Source: LiPW-15 sp964530925
GTDB taxonomy: Bacteria; Patescibacteriota; Minisyncoccia; UBA6257; 2-01-FULL-56-20
Assembly (NCBI GenBank): GCA_964530925.1
Contig: CAZHBZ010000011.1
Location: 1 to 17,556 of the forward strand
Direction of reading: 5' to 3'
DNA: 17,556 nucleotides
Shown: positions 1-7,087 of the stretch, piece by piece
How the letters are laid out: each line of letters begins with the position of its first letter
Numbering within the stretch: position 1 is the stretch's first letter
Program-made: the position numbers and the translations under genes
Notes under the pieces: model-generated
Database searches by the model: none
The model's input: the letters and a program-made list of their open reading frames with translations, nothing else
What the model was told of the DNA's origin: nothing

Positions 1-534
1 TACGACATCTACTCTCGTCTTTTGAAGGACAGGATAGTTTTCTTGGGTGGAGTAATAACCGACGAAGTGGCAAACAACATAATCGCCCAGCTTTTGTTTT
101 TAGCTAAAGAGGATCCGAAAAAAGGAATCGAGCTCTATATTAATTCTCCGGGCGGTTCGGTTGTCGCGGGAATGGCGATCTACGACACGATGCAGCACGT
201 GAAGCCGGAAGTCTCGACTATCTGCGTAGGCATGGCCGCTTCCATGGGCGCGGTACTATTGTCCGGCGGAGCGAAGGGAAAAAGATTTTCTTTGCCGAAC
301 TCCGAGATCCTTATCCATCAGGTGATGGGCGAGGCCGGAGGCCAAGCGACAGATATCGAGATAACCGCAAAACAAATTCTCAGGGTAAAGGAAAAACTGA
401 ACAGACTTTTGGCCGCGAACACAGGGCAATCGTTCGCAAAAATAGAAAAGGACTCCGATCGTGATTTCCACATGACTCCGGAGGAAGCGAAAAAATACGG
501 AATCATTGATGAGATAATCAAAGCGAAACGCTAG
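1..534 (+). CDS. clpP: ATP-dependent Clp protease proteolytic subunit ClpP (5' end outside window)
   Basis: Serine protease subunit that forms the tetradecameric degradation chamber fed by ClpX-type unfoldases in the cytoplasm. The reading frame is open from base 1 (YDIYSRLLKDRIVFL, a typical ClpP N-terminal region), so the gene begins upstream of the window; a TTG at 22 is internal, not the start. All three catalytic residues are visible: Ser in GMAASMGAVLL (codon 241-243), His in EILIHQ (316-318) and Asp in DRDFHM (463-465). The oligomerisation segment INSPGGSV and the C-terminal EEAKKYGIIDEII are also family-typical. Length from base 1 is 177 residues, so only about 15-25 residues are missing. 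It is followed by a strong terminator, so it ends its transcription unit. Identification is secure. Confidence 0.97.
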   Translation, partial: YDIYSRLLKDRIVFLGGVITDEVANNIIAQLLFLAKEDPKKGIELYINSPGGSVVAGMAIYDTMQHVKPEVSTICVGMAASMGAVLLSGGAKGKRFSLPNSEILIHQVMGEAGGQATDIEITAKQILRVKEKLNRLLAANTGQSFAKIEKDSDRDFHMTPEEAKKYGIIDEIIKAKR

Positions 535-583
535 CAGTTAGTAGATAGAGAATGGTAGATAGGTAAAAACAAAAAAGATAAAG

Positions 584-617
584 ACGGCTCCGGGAACGGG
601 GCTGTTTTTGTGTTTTT
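584..617 (+). terminator. Rho-independent terminator after clpP
   Basis: A GC-rich stem (ACGGCTCCG with CGGGGCTGT, loop GGAA, two G-U pairs) at 584-605 is followed by a T-rich tail reading TTTTGTGTTTTTT. The stretch between the clpP stop and this hairpin (535-583) is A-rich with TAGATAG-like repeats and holds no gene. Confidence 0.85.
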
Positions 618-663
618 TAATATTGATGTAGGCTGTTATCAGCTCGATTGAGAGGAGGACGGG

Positions 664-848
664 ATGGATTGGCTTTTTGATTGGCCGGACGAGTATCCGC
701 AACTCGCGCGCAGTGTTCTTTTTTTTGGCTTGCGCTTGTGGCGTTTGCGGCGTGGAAAGACATTCAGTTTTCCAGGAAAATTCGCGCAGAGAGGAAAAAG
801 CTCATTGAGGATTTTAAGAAGAAACTCAAGAATGGAAGAGTGGGATGA
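664..848 (+). pseudogene. Small single-pass membrane protein, interrupted by a frameshift in a T8 run
   Basis: The ATG at 664 follows a strong AGGAGG (653-658, 5-nt spacing). The literal frame encodes MDWLFDWPDEYPQLARSVLFF and then, after the T8 run at 719-726, an arginine-rich nonsense tail to 873. Stepping back one base at the T-run (equivalent to nine Ts) instead gives WLALVAFAAWKDIQF and a lysine/arginine-rich helix, stopping at 848. This yields a coherent 61-residue protein: short acidic/aromatic N-terminus, one membrane helix (about residues 16-32) and a basic, probably cytoplasmic coiled tail. Explanations are a sequencing or assembly error, a real loss-of-function indel, or productive -1 slippage on the T-run. 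I recognise no family. Own ribosome site and own terminator (919-947) make it a stand-alone unit. Confidence 0.6.
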
Positions 849-918
849 GGGAGGGGTGTGGATTATGGGTTGAAACTCCTGCCTAGGCCCCGAAGCGCAG
901 GCGAAGTAGTCGAATGCG

Positions 919-947
919 GCTCATCCGATGAGGATGAGCTTTTTTTT
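919..947 (+). terminator. Rho-independent terminator
   Basis: Perfect 8-bp stem GCTCATCC / GGATGAGC with loop GATGA, followed by eight Ts (940-947). It closes the small membrane-protein gene at 664 and separates it from tyrS. Confidence 0.92.
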
Positions 948-962
948 ATCGAAATTAAGGCT

Positions 963-968
963 TAATAT
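963..968 (+). promoter_or_regulatory. -10 box of leaderless tyrS
   Basis: TAATAT lies 8 nt before the tyrS ATG at 977. Transcription would start within a few bases of the ATG. No Shine-Dalgarno sequence precedes the start and no good -35 is visible. Confidence 0.55.
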
Positions 969-976
969 GGATACAT

Positions 977-2179
977 ATGGCTAAAGTTATCACCGACGAA
1001 AAATTAATAGATAAAGCCTTGTCGCGGGGCGTGGAAGAAATAATCGGGAAAGAAGAACTCAAGAAGGCGATGCTTTCCGGAGAAAGGCTGCGCATAAAGC
1101 TTGGTATTGATCCCACAAGCCCCAATATACACTTGGGTAGGTCCATCCCGCTTTTGAAGCTTAAAGATTTTCAGGACCTGGGACACCAGATAGTTTTCAT
1201 TATCGGTGATTTTACCGGCGTTATCGGCGATACTTCCGACAAGGAAAGCGAGCGCCCGATGCTCGACAAAAAAACCGTTGAGCAGAATATGAAAAATTAC
1301 GCGAAGCAGGCAGGGAAGATATTGGATATGCGTAAATGCGAAGTGCAGCGCAATAGTAAGTGGCTCGGCAAATTGAAATACGGAGAGATTGGAACACAAG
1401 CGGATAACTTTTCACTCGCCGATTTTATTTCCAGGGAAAATATAAAAAAGCGTTTGGACGCGGGCGTTCGCGTGTCTCTCCGCGAGCTTTTGTACCCCTT
1501 GATGCAGGGATACGATTCGGTGGCAATTCGCGCGGATGTGGAGCTTGGCGGAACCGACCAGCGATTTAATCTGCTCGCCGGAAGAAAAATGCAGGAAGCC
1601 TACGGGCAGAAGCCGCAAAGTGTTCTTACCGGACCGATTCTTGAGGGAACCGACGGAAGAAAGATGAGCTCGAGTTGGGGGAATACGATCAACTTAATGG
1701 ATGGGGCGAAAGATATGTTCGGAAAAATTATGTCCATCCCGGACAATCTGATAATAAAATATTTTACACTTGCGACACGCGCGCCGGAAGAATCGATCAG
1801 AGAATGCGAAAGAGCGCTTGCGGGCGGAGAGAATCCCAAAAAATATAAATTGAAATTGGCTCGTGAAGTTGTCAGGATGTATCACGGGGAAAAAGAGGCG
1901 GAAGTCGCGGAAGAAAATTTCGAAAAACTTTTTTCCAAAAAAGAAATTCCCGAAGATATTCCGGAGCTGACTCTCCGGGATGCGGAAATATCTCCGGTGG
2001 ATCTAATAATCTTATCCGGCGTAGCCGAAAGCAAGGGCGAAGCGAAAAGATTGATAGAGCAAGGCGCCTTGGAAGTCGGCGGGAGAATCGAGCGGGATAT
2101 CCATGCGACTATTTTGGCTCAAGACGGGGAAGTGGTCCGTATCGGGAAGAAGTATTTCGCCCGTTTGCGCGTTAAATAG
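977..2179 (+). CDS. tyrS: Tyrosyl-tRNA synthetase
   Basis: Class I aminoacyl-tRNA synthetase that activates tyrosine with ATP and charges tRNA-Tyr in the cytoplasm. The 400-residue protein has the HIGH-type signature as HLGR (residues 52-55, within DPTSPNIHLGR), the family motif DVELGGTDQRFN (about 187-198), the KMSKS loop as KMSSS (229-233, in GRKMSSSWGN) and a C-terminal S4 RNA-binding domain (about 336-398, with ESKGEAKRLIEQGALEVGG). The motif set and length resemble the TyrZ-type branch rather than the E. coli TyrS branch; that sub-assignment is from memory. The ATG at 977 has no ribosome site but a -10 box 8 nt upstream, so a leaderless mRNA is predicted. A bidirectional terminator follows. 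Confidence 0.97.
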   Translation: MAKVITDEKLIDKALSRGVEEIIGKEELKKAMLSGERLRIKLGIDPTSPNIHLGRSIPLLKLKDFQDLGHQIVFIIGDFTGVIGDTSDKESERPMLDKKTVEQNMKNYAKQAGKILDMRKCEVQRNSKWLGKLKYGEIGTQADNFSLADFISRENIKKRLDAGVRVSLRELLYPLMQGYDSVAIRADVELGGTDQRFNLLAGRKMQEAYGQKPQSVLTGPILEGTDGRKMSSSWGNTINLMDGAKDMFGKIMSIPDNLIIKYFTLATRAPEESIRECERALAGGENPKKYKLKLAREVVRMYHGEKEAEVAEENFEKLFSKKEIPEDIPELTLRDAEISPVDLIILSGVAESKGEAKRLIEQGALEVGGRIERDIHATILAQDGEVVRIGKKYFARLRVK

Positions 2180-2218
2180 GGCTGCTAAAATAAGAGTATT
2201 CCACAGGTTGTCCACATT

Positions 2219-2246
2219 AAAAACCGCCCATTTGTGGGCGGTTTTT
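2219..2246. terminator. Bidirectional terminator between tyrS and tRNA-Gly
   Basis: Perfect inverted repeat AAAAACCGCCCA / TGGGCGGTTTTT with loop TTTG. It has A-runs on the left and T-runs on the right, so it can end both tyrS (plus) and tRNA-Gly (minus). Confidence 0.92.
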
Positions 2247-2252
2247 GCTTTG

Positions 2253-2323
2253 AGCGGGTAGGGAGAATCGAACTCCCGGCTTCAGCTTGGAAAGCTGAGG
2301 TATTGCCATTATACGATACCCGC
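2253..2323 (-). tRNA. tRNA-Gly(TCC)
   Basis: On the minus strand the cloverleaf closes fully: acceptor GCGGGTA/TACCCGC, D-arm GTAT/ATAC, anticodon stem TCAGC/GCTGA with loop TTTCCAA (anticodon TCC at 2291-2289), and T-arm GGGAG/CTCCC with TTCGATT. The discriminator is U, usual for glycine. The next bases are CAA, so CCA is not encoded. A plausible promoter on the minus strand is TTGCGC-17 bp-TAAAAT around 2390-2420, which would put the 15-bp hairpin at 2332-2371 in the precursor leader. Confidence 0.95.
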
Positions 2324-2331
2324 GGGCTCGG

Positions 2332-2371
2332 GCCCCTCCCCAGTTTCTCAATAGATAAACTGGGGAGGGGC
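2332..2371. repeat. 15-bp perfect inverted repeat upstream of tRNA-Gly
   Basis: GCCCCTCCCCAGTTT (2332-2346) and AAACTGGGGAGGGGC (2357-2371) form a perfect stem with a 10-nt loop. There is no T-tract on either side, so it is not a normal terminator. It lies directly 5' of tRNA-Gly on that gene's strand. Confidence 0.85.
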
Positions 2372-2474
2372 TCCAGAGTCGTTAGTTATTTTAATATGTC
2401 GAAGGCTGTCGCGCAACATCAAAACACGCTTGCTTTATTCCCTCTGGCGAGGGTAGAATACATCAACGAATCAT

Positions 2475-3056
2475 ATGACTAAAAAGGGTAAAATCTACGT
2501 CGCTTTCGCCGCCATACTTTTCGGAGGGTATGCGATATACAAAATAATCGCTTTCGCTTCCGCTACTCCAAAAGACTTTGAAACAGCGCGCCTCAGGGGG
2601 GCGGACATCTCGCAGGAGATAGTTAATATTTCTACACAGATTAAAGAAGAGTTGCTTGCGGTGAATGACTTGGATAAAAAATGGGATTATGCCGGAGCTT
2701 TGGAAAAAGTTTCCGAGGTGGCCAAGCGAACCGAGGAAATGAGGGCAAAGGCCGTAGAACTTTCGGCCGAACTTCAGGTGATGACTTCCGCATTGCCGAA
2801 ACTTGGCGGAGAAGAGGCGAAGCAAGCGGTTGTGGAATCTGTTTCGAACAGGCTCGCATTGCTTTCTCGTCTTATCAACTACAGCGATTATACCTATCAG
2901 CTGGTTTCTGTGTTGCGCGAAAAGTTCGCGGGTACTTGGCACTCCCAGGCGGAAGTCTCTCAATTGGTGGATAAAATAAATGCGGAGGTTACCGCGGTCA
3001 ACGCCTTCAATCAATCCGCGATGGCGGCAATGGAGCGGTTTGATAAGTTGCGTTAA
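2475..3056 (+). CDS. Membrane-anchored helical protein of unknown function
   Basis: 193 residues. A short basic N-terminus (MTKKGK) is followed by one hydrophobic segment (about residues 7-28, YVAFAAILFGGYAIYKIIAF). The rest is an alanine/glutamate/lysine-rich, almost wholly helical domain with heptad-like spacing (about 35-190), probably a coiled coil or helical bundle. It has no cysteines and no catalytic motif I can see. The N-terminal helix is probably a membrane anchor; which side the bundle faces is not clear. A promoter-like TTGCTT-18 bp-TAGAAT ends at 2459, 15 nt before the ATG at 2475, and there is no Shine-Dalgarno, so the mRNA leader should be very short. tRNA-Ile follows 39 nt after the stop. 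I recognise no family. Confidence 0.8.
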   Translation: MTKKGKIYVAFAAILFGGYAIYKIIAFASATPKDFETARLRGADISQEIVNISTQIKEELLAVNDLDKKWDYAGALEKVSEVAKRTEEMRAKAVELSAELQVMTSALPKLGGEEAKQAVVESVSNRLALLSRLINYSDYTYQLVSVLREKFAGTWHSQAEVSQLVDKINAEVTAVNAFNQSAMAAMERFDKLR

Positions 3057-3095
3057 ATAGAATTTAGAAAGTAGAATATAGAAAGTAGTAAAAAT

Positions 3096-3169
3096 GCGCA
3101 CTTAGCTCAGCTGGTTAGAGCACCGAGCTTATACCTCGGCGGTCCCTGGTTCGAATCCAGGAGTGCGCA
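3096..3169 (+). tRNA. tRNA-Ile(TAT), reading AUA
   Basis: Complete cloverleaf: acceptor GCGCACT/AGTGCGC, D-arm GCTC/GAGC with loop AGCTGGTTA, anticodon stem CCGAG/CTCGG around loop CTTATAC (anticodon TAT at 3130-3132), variable CGGTC, T-arm CCTGG/CCAGG with TTCGAAT, discriminator A. CCA is not encoded (next bases CAA). Most bacteria read AUA with a CAT-anticodon tRNA modified to lysidine by TilS, so a true UAU isoleucine tRNA is uncommon. AUA codons are frequent in the neighbouring genes, so it would be used. Confidence 0.93.
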
Positions 3170-3278
3170 CAAGAGCGAGCATTGGTTCGAGTAATCGATG
3201 TGCTCACGCTGAGAAGCGCTATGGTTCACTGGGGGTATTTTCCGGCTGAGCGGGCCGGTGATTTTGCGTAAACAAATC

Positions 3279-3307
3279 TTGACTTGTTTTTGAATATATT
3301 TTAGTCT
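3279..3307 (+). promoter_or_regulatory. Promoter of the unknown gene at 3335
   Basis: TTGACT (3279-3284), 17-bp spacer, TAGTCT (3302-3307). This predicts a leader of about 20 nt carrying AGGAGG at 3323-3328. A weak CCGGC/GCCGG hairpin (3242-3258) just upstream may end the tRNA-Ile transcript. Confidence 0.65.
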
Positions 3308-3334
3308 GTCGCCAGTTCAATGAGGAGGAGAAAG

Positions 3335-3676
3335 ATGTCGAAAACCGGAACTAAGATTGTGAGCGACGGGCTGGACCTTGCAACCGTCGGACCAAACGAT
3401 GTCATTCGGGTCATCACTGAGGACGACACTTTCCATCTGGTCGCAAAGGATGCCAAGGGACTTTCTTTCGTCCTCCTTTCGAGGGGCGGGAAGAAGGTGG
3501 GACGTTTTGTCGGGACCAGTCTCCGGGGGTGTGTGGAGTGCGGAATGCTCTGCGCTGGAGGAAGGATGAGGGTCGACTTCGGGGGCGAGCTCGGGACCTT
3601 GTTCGAATCCTCCCGAATTCAGGCAGTCAGCGTTTTCAAGGATCCGTTTTTGACCATGAGCCTCAGAGCCGCCTAG
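3335..3676 (+). CDS. Small beta-rich protein of unknown function
   Basis: 113 residues from the ATG at 3335. The earlier in-frame ATG at 3320 lies on the ribosome site itself (AGGAGG 3323-3328), so 3335 is the better start, with 6-nt spacing. Alternating hydrophobic and charged residues (DVIRVITEDDTFHLVAKDAKGLSFVLLSRGGKKVGRFVG) suggest a small beta-barrel or sandwich. There is no signal peptide or membrane helix. Two cysteines sit close together in the middle (CVECGMLC gives three). No family is recognised. It has its own promoter and terminator, and its codon use is GC-richer than the flanking genes, as for the other ribosome-site-bearing genes here, so separate acquisition is possible. Confidence 0.75.
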   Translation: MSKTGTKIVSDGLDLATVGPNDVIRVITEDDTFHLVAKDAKGLSFVLLSRGGKKVGRFVGTSLRGCVECGMLCAGGRMRVDFGGELGTLFESSRIQAVSVFKDPFLTMSLRAA

Positions 3677-3681
3677 TCCAG

Positions 3682-3719
3682 AAGCCAGCTCGACCCTTGT
3701 CGAACTGGCTTATTTTTTT
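3682..3719 (+). terminator. Rho-independent terminator
   Basis: A 12-bp stem AAGCCAGCTCGA / TCGAACTGGCTT with one mismatch and loop CCCTTG, followed by ATTTTTTT. It closes the gene at 3335. Confidence 0.9.
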
Positions 3720-3727
3720 AGCGATGA

Positions 3728-3733
3728 TAATAT
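3728..3733 (+). promoter_or_regulatory. Extended -10 box of the leaderless gene at 3741
   Basis: TGATAATAT: a TGN extension (3725-3727) directly before TAATAT (3728-3733), 7 nt before the ATG at 3741. There is no Shine-Dalgarno. Confidence 0.6.
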
Positions 3734-3740
3734 TAAGAAC

Positions 3741-4505
3741 ATGAATAACGAAAACAAGAAATTGAAATCAGCTGCCGAATTGGCCATGGAGAGAACAGAT
3801 TCTCTTTTGAGCGAGACAGCGGCTGAGGCCGCGGAGGTAGTTCTGTCCCAAGAGGAACCGGAAAAGAAATTAAGAACAGCCGCGGAGATCGCAATGGAGA
3901 GGACCAAGGATATTTTGGACGAGGAGACGGCTGAGGGCCCAGCGCCGGAGCCGGAAAAGAAATTAAAAACCGCTAAAGAGGCGGCGAGGGAGAGAGCCGA
4001 CGCAATTTTAAAAGAAGCGGAAAATGAAGCTACGGCGAAAAAAGCTGAAGAGAAAAAAGAGTCCGCTGATTCCCCGGGTAGCTTGTCCTCATTGAGAGAG
4101 CGCCTGGAAAGGTTAAAGCAGATAAATCTCGAGGAGGGCATGTTTCAAAGCATCGGCACAAAGAAGGAACGGAAAAAAGCTTTGGCAGAGATGGTCTCCG
4201 AGTTGGAAAATGAAATAAAAGCGAAAGAAGCGGCAGAAAAAGGAAGCGCGGAAACAGCCGCCTTAAAAAAGGAAAACAGCGAGCGCCTGGAGCGGCTAAG
4301 GCAGATAGATCTGAAGGAAGGTATATTTCAGAGCGTCGGCACAGAAAAAGAGCGGCAGAAAACGCTTGAGAAAATGATTTCGGATTTGGTCAGTAAAACC
4401 GACGGGGAAGGGAAAGCCGCAAGCAAAGAAAATCCCAAAGAAAAAAAGACGGAAGTCAAAAAGGCCAAAAAAGGATTTTGGAGTCGCCTATTCGGAGGCT
4501 CCTAG
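3741..4505 (+). CDS. Charged repeat protein with amphipathic C-terminal tail
   Basis: 254 residues, very rich in Lys, Glu and Ala, without cysteine or a signal peptide. Two repeat families are visible. A short one occurs three times near the N-terminus, pattern KKLKSAAELAMERTDSLL (residues 6-23, 42-59, 73-90). A 35-residue one occurs twice (121-155 and 182-216), pattern RLERLRQIDLKEGIFQSVGT followed by a charged helix. The C-terminus is a lysine patch and then GFWSRLFGGS (245-254), an amphipathic or aromatic tail that could bind a membrane or partner protein. I know no such family; a scaffold or coiled-coil linker role is a guess. The mRNA should be leaderless. The gene is convergent with ftsH, the stop codons being 8 nt apart with an AGGTCT/AGACCT hairpin spanning the junction. 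Confidence 0.85.
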   Translation: MNNENKKLKSAAELAMERTDSLLSETAAEAAEVVLSQEEPEKKLRTAAEIAMERTKDILDEETAEGPAPEPEKKLKTAKEAARERADAILKEAENEATAKKAEEKKESADSPGSLSSLRERLERLKQINLEEGMFQSIGTKKERKKALAEMVSELENEIKAKEAAEKGSAETAALKKENSERLERLRQIDLKEGIFQSVGTEKERQKTLEKMISDLVSKTDGEGKAASKENPKEKKTEVKKAKKGFWSRLFGGS

Positions 4506-4513
4506 GTCTTAGC

Positions 4514-6349
4514 CTAGACCTCTACCGGTTTTATTTTGAATGGCGCGAGGAGCGCGGCGAATTCTTCCTGTTCCAAGGTTTCTTTTTCGATTAGCTTTTT
4601 TGCTATTGCGTCCAAAACCTTTTTCTTGGAGGTCAGTATTTCGGTCGCGGCTTTGTGGGCTTGTCCAATGAACGAAGAAACTTCTTTATCGATTTGCTTG
4701 GCGACATCCTCGGAATAATTTTTTTCCGTAGTCATCTCCCGCCCCAAGAAAATCATTTCGTTCGTGTTCCCGAAAGTCATGGGCCCAAGCTCTTCACTCA
4801 TGCCGTATTTGGTGACCATATCGTGGGCCAAGGAAGTCGCTTCTTTTAGGTCGTTGGAGGCGCCGGTTGAAACGTCTTTGAAGGTTAATTTTTCCGCTAC
4901 AAATCCGCCGAGCATCATCGCAAGGTCGGCCAAGAATTGCTTTTTGGTTTTAAGGCGCTGTTCTTCAATCGGAAGTTTCATAGTGTAGCCCCCGGCCATT
5001 CCGCGGGAAACGATAGAAACTTTGTGCACCGGATCGGAATTTTTTATCGCTGCCGCAACCAGGGCGTGGCCGCCTTCGTGGTAGGCGGTTATTTCTTTTT
5101 CTTTAGCGGAAATAACTCGGCCCTTTCGTTCCGGACCAAGGATAACTTTTTCGATGGATTCCAAAAGTTCGGCGTTTCCAACTATCTTTTTGTTTCGGCG
5201 GGCGGAAAGGAGGGCCGCTTCATTCATGAGGTTTGCGAGGTCCGCTCCGGAAAATCCCGGAGTCCTTGCCGCGACTTTTCTGAGGTCCGCGCCGTTTTCA
5301 ATTTGTTTTCCGCGAGCGTGGATTTTTAATATAGCTTCCCGGTCGTTGATGTCCGGAAGATCCAAAACAACATTCCTATCAAAGCGTCCGGGGCGGAGGA
5401 GCGCCGGATCTAAGATATCGGGGCGATTGGTGGCGGCTAAAACGATAACCTGGGTTTCGCGATCAAAGCCATCCAATTCTACGAGAATTTGGTTCAGGGT
5501 CTGTTCCCGTTCATCATTCCCCCCGCCCATGCCAGCTCCGCGTTGGCGGCCGACTGCGTCTATCTCATCGATAAATAATATTGAAGGGCCGGCTTTCTTC
5601 GCGACCATAAAAGCATCTCTCGTTCTCGCGGCGCCTACGCCCACAAACATTTCCACAAATTCAGAAGCGGAGATAGTAAAGAAGGGAACATTCGCTTCGC
5701 CGGCGACCGCGCGGGCCAAAAGCGTTTTTCCGGTTCCCGGGCGGCCCACCAAGAGTATTCCTCGGGGGATTCGCGCGCCGATGTCCAAAAACTTTTTAGG
5801 ATTTTTTAGGAAATCCACCACCTCGATTAATTCTTCCTTTGCTTCTTTTAGTCCGGCTACATCTTCAAACGTCACCTTCTCTTTCCCAAAGTTTGAAAGT
5901 TTTATATTGGATCTGCCGAAACTAAAAGCCTGATTCATGCCGCCCTTCGCTTGGCGGAGCATAAAGTAGAACATTAAAGCGATAAAGATGAGCGGCAAAA
6001 GAGTTGGCAGTATCGCGCCCATCCAATATGAGAACCCGCTTGCTTTGTCGATGGAGATATTAACTTCCCGAAGCGCGTCCGAGGAGACGCCAAGATTTTT
6101 AAATGTTTCCGTGAGTCCGAGGTCGGATTCTTTCTGGGTTATCGCAAGGCTCTCATCTTTGAGGGTGGCCAATAGATCATTCTCCTGGACGGAAATAGAT
6201 TTGACCTCTCCCGCGCTAATCTTCGCCGAAAGGTCGCTAAGAGTTATCTTTGCCGGATCGTTCTCCGGAGAAAATAGCGAAGAAAAAAACACAGAAACCG
6301 CGAAGAGACCGAATATTGCGAGCAGGATATTTTTTGTAAAAGAAGACAT
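4514..6349 (-). CDS. ftsH: ATP-dependent zinc metalloprotease FtsH
   Basis: Membrane-bound AAA+ protease that extracts and degrades misfolded membrane proteins and some soluble regulators. 611 residues. Membrane helices at about 7-25 and 108-131 enclose a small extracytoplasmic domain. The AAA domain has Walker A GRPGTGKT (202-209), pore loop FVEMFVGVGA (231-240), Walker B ILFIDEID (257-264) and second region of homology ATNRPDILDPALLRPGRFDR with arginine fingers (306-325). The peptidase domain has HEGGH (424-428; HExxH, commonly HEAGH) and the third zinc ligand Asp500 in STGASNDL. The Arg at the second Walker A position, where Pro is usual, is a small oddity. TACTAT (minus strand, 6365-6360) lies 10 nt before the ATG and there is no ribosome site, so a near-leaderless start is likely. 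dedA lies upstream on the same strand. Confidence 0.98.
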   Translation of the reverse strand: MSSFTKNILLAIFGLFAVSVFFSSLFSPENDPAKITLSDLSAKISAGEVKSISVQENDLLATLKDESLAITQKESDLGLTETFKNLGVSSDALREVNISIDKASGFSYWMGAILPTLLPLIFIALMFYFMLRQAKGGMNQAFSFGRSNIKLSNFGKEKVTFEDVAGLKEAKEELIEVVDFLKNPKKFLDIGARIPRGILLVGRPGTGKTLLARAVAGEANVPFFTISASEFVEMFVGVGAARTRDAFMVAKKAGPSILFIDEIDAVGRQRGAGMGGGNDEREQTLNQILVELDGFDRETQVIVLAATNRPDILDPALLRPGRFDRNVVLDLPDINDREAILKIHARGKQIENGADLRKVAARTPGFSGADLANLMNEAALLSARRNKKIVGNAELLESIEKVILGPERKGRVISAKEKEITAYHEGGHALVAAAIKNSDPVHKVSIVSRGMAGGYTMKLPIEEQRLKTKKQFLADLAMMLGGFVAEKLTFKDVSTGASNDLKEATSLAHDMVTKYGMSEELGPMTFGNTNEMIFLGREMTTEKNYSEDVAKQIDKEVSSFIGQAHKAATEILTSKKKVLDAIAKKLIEKETLEQEEFAALLAPFKIKPVEV

Positions 6350-6418
6350 ATGTTAGTGAATAGTAGTTGGTGAATAGAGAATAACAAACAAGTAGTCTGA
6401 ATCTCGACTAAGCTAATT

Positions 6419-6457
6419 CTAATACGAAACCACCGAGCCGGAAAGGTTCGTATTAGA
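6419..6457 (-). other. Long inverted repeat between dedA and ftsH
   Basis: TAATACGAAACC (plus) and GGTTCGTATTA pair over about 11 bp with a one-base bulge, and the right arm overlaps the dedA stop codon (6453-6455). Read on the minus strand, no good T-tract follows. It may be a weak terminator or a transcript-stabilising hairpin at the end of dedA. Confidence 0.55.
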
Positions 6458-7079
6458 CTTTTTGTCCCCGGCGAATCAGCGCTCGGAAAAGTTTTCCTAA
6501 AACAAAATTTATGACGATAAAGAGGATGATGGCAAGGAAGAACAGGCGCTCATATTTTTTGAATACCGCCGCCGCTTCGAGTCCGGATAATCCCGTTGCC
6601 AGGCCGAAGGCTAAGGCCACCAATGCTGCCACGGAGCTAAATATGGCAAGGAGCGAGGCGGAGAAAAATTTTCTAAAATCTATTTTCGCCCAGCCAACCA
6701 AAAAAATTATGGTGAAGGTTGTGGAGGGTATGAATTTGGAAAGGATTATCCATTTTTTCGCGTTGGCTTTTATATAGCCTTCGATTTCTTCGTGTTTGGG
6801 TAAACGATGATATAAAAATTCTCCGAGTTTGGTCCCCCGAAGTTTTCTTCCGAGCCAATACCAGGCGAGGTCTCCGGATATATCCGCGAAAATGACGAGC
6901 CCCACAACTCCCAAGAAATTCGCGAAATCTAGTTCGCCTTGGAATGCGAGCCAAAGGGTGGCAAAAGAGACTACGTTGCCGACAATGATTATCGAAAAAT
7001 ATGTACCTAAATAAACGAGAACCGGATAGGCGGCGAGGATCGGGACGAAGAAGGCGCGGATGGCATTAACGGCGGTCAT
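6453..7079 (-). CDS. DedA/VTT-domain integral membrane protein
   Basis: 208 residues with several hydrophobic helices, including two re-entrant-like segments. Family-typical motifs are GDLAWYWLGRKLRGTKLGEFL (about residues 69-89; Asp/Tyr followed by GR..G) and KFIPSTTFTIIFLVGWAKIDFRKF (about 114-137; F(I/V)P..R-type motif, here with Ser-Thr in place of the usual Arg). DedA proteins are linked to membrane-potential and envelope homeostasis, and several are lipid-carrier flippases for undecaprenyl phosphate or phosphatidylethanolamine; the substrate here cannot be told. Start: minus-strand extended -10 TGCTATACT (box 7093-7088) lies 8 nt before the ATG and there is no Shine-Dalgarno, so a leaderless mRNA is predicted. 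It could be expressed together with ftsH 103 nt downstream. Confidence 0.9.
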   Translation of the reverse strand: MTAVNAIRAFFVPILAAYPVLVYLGTYFSIIIVGNVVSFATLWLAFQGELDFANFLGVVGLVIFADISGDLAWYWLGRKLRGTKLGEFLYHRLPKHEEIEGYIKANAKKWIILSKFIPSTTFTIIFLVGWAKIDFRKFFSASLLAIFSSVAALVALAFGLATGLSGLEAAAVFKKYERLFFLAIILFIVINFVLGKLFRALIRRGQKV

Positions 7080-7087
7080 GTTTTGTT

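Noticed and set aside
2234..2482. ORF spanning the minus-strand tRNA-Gly and its hairpin
   Set aside because: It is antisense to a complete tRNA, has no start signals and overlaps the next gene.
3180..3210. TGGTTCGAGTAATC...GTGCTCAC as a possible degenerate copy of the tRNA-Ile 3' end
   Set aside because: The T-arm does not pair and likeness is limited to the generic GGTTCGA and a few later bases; too weak to call an attachment-site remnant.
5154..5933. Long plus-strand open frame opposite ftsH
   Set aside because: The minus-strand frame encodes unmistakable FtsH motifs over the same bases; the antisense product is Ser/Arg-rich and featureless.
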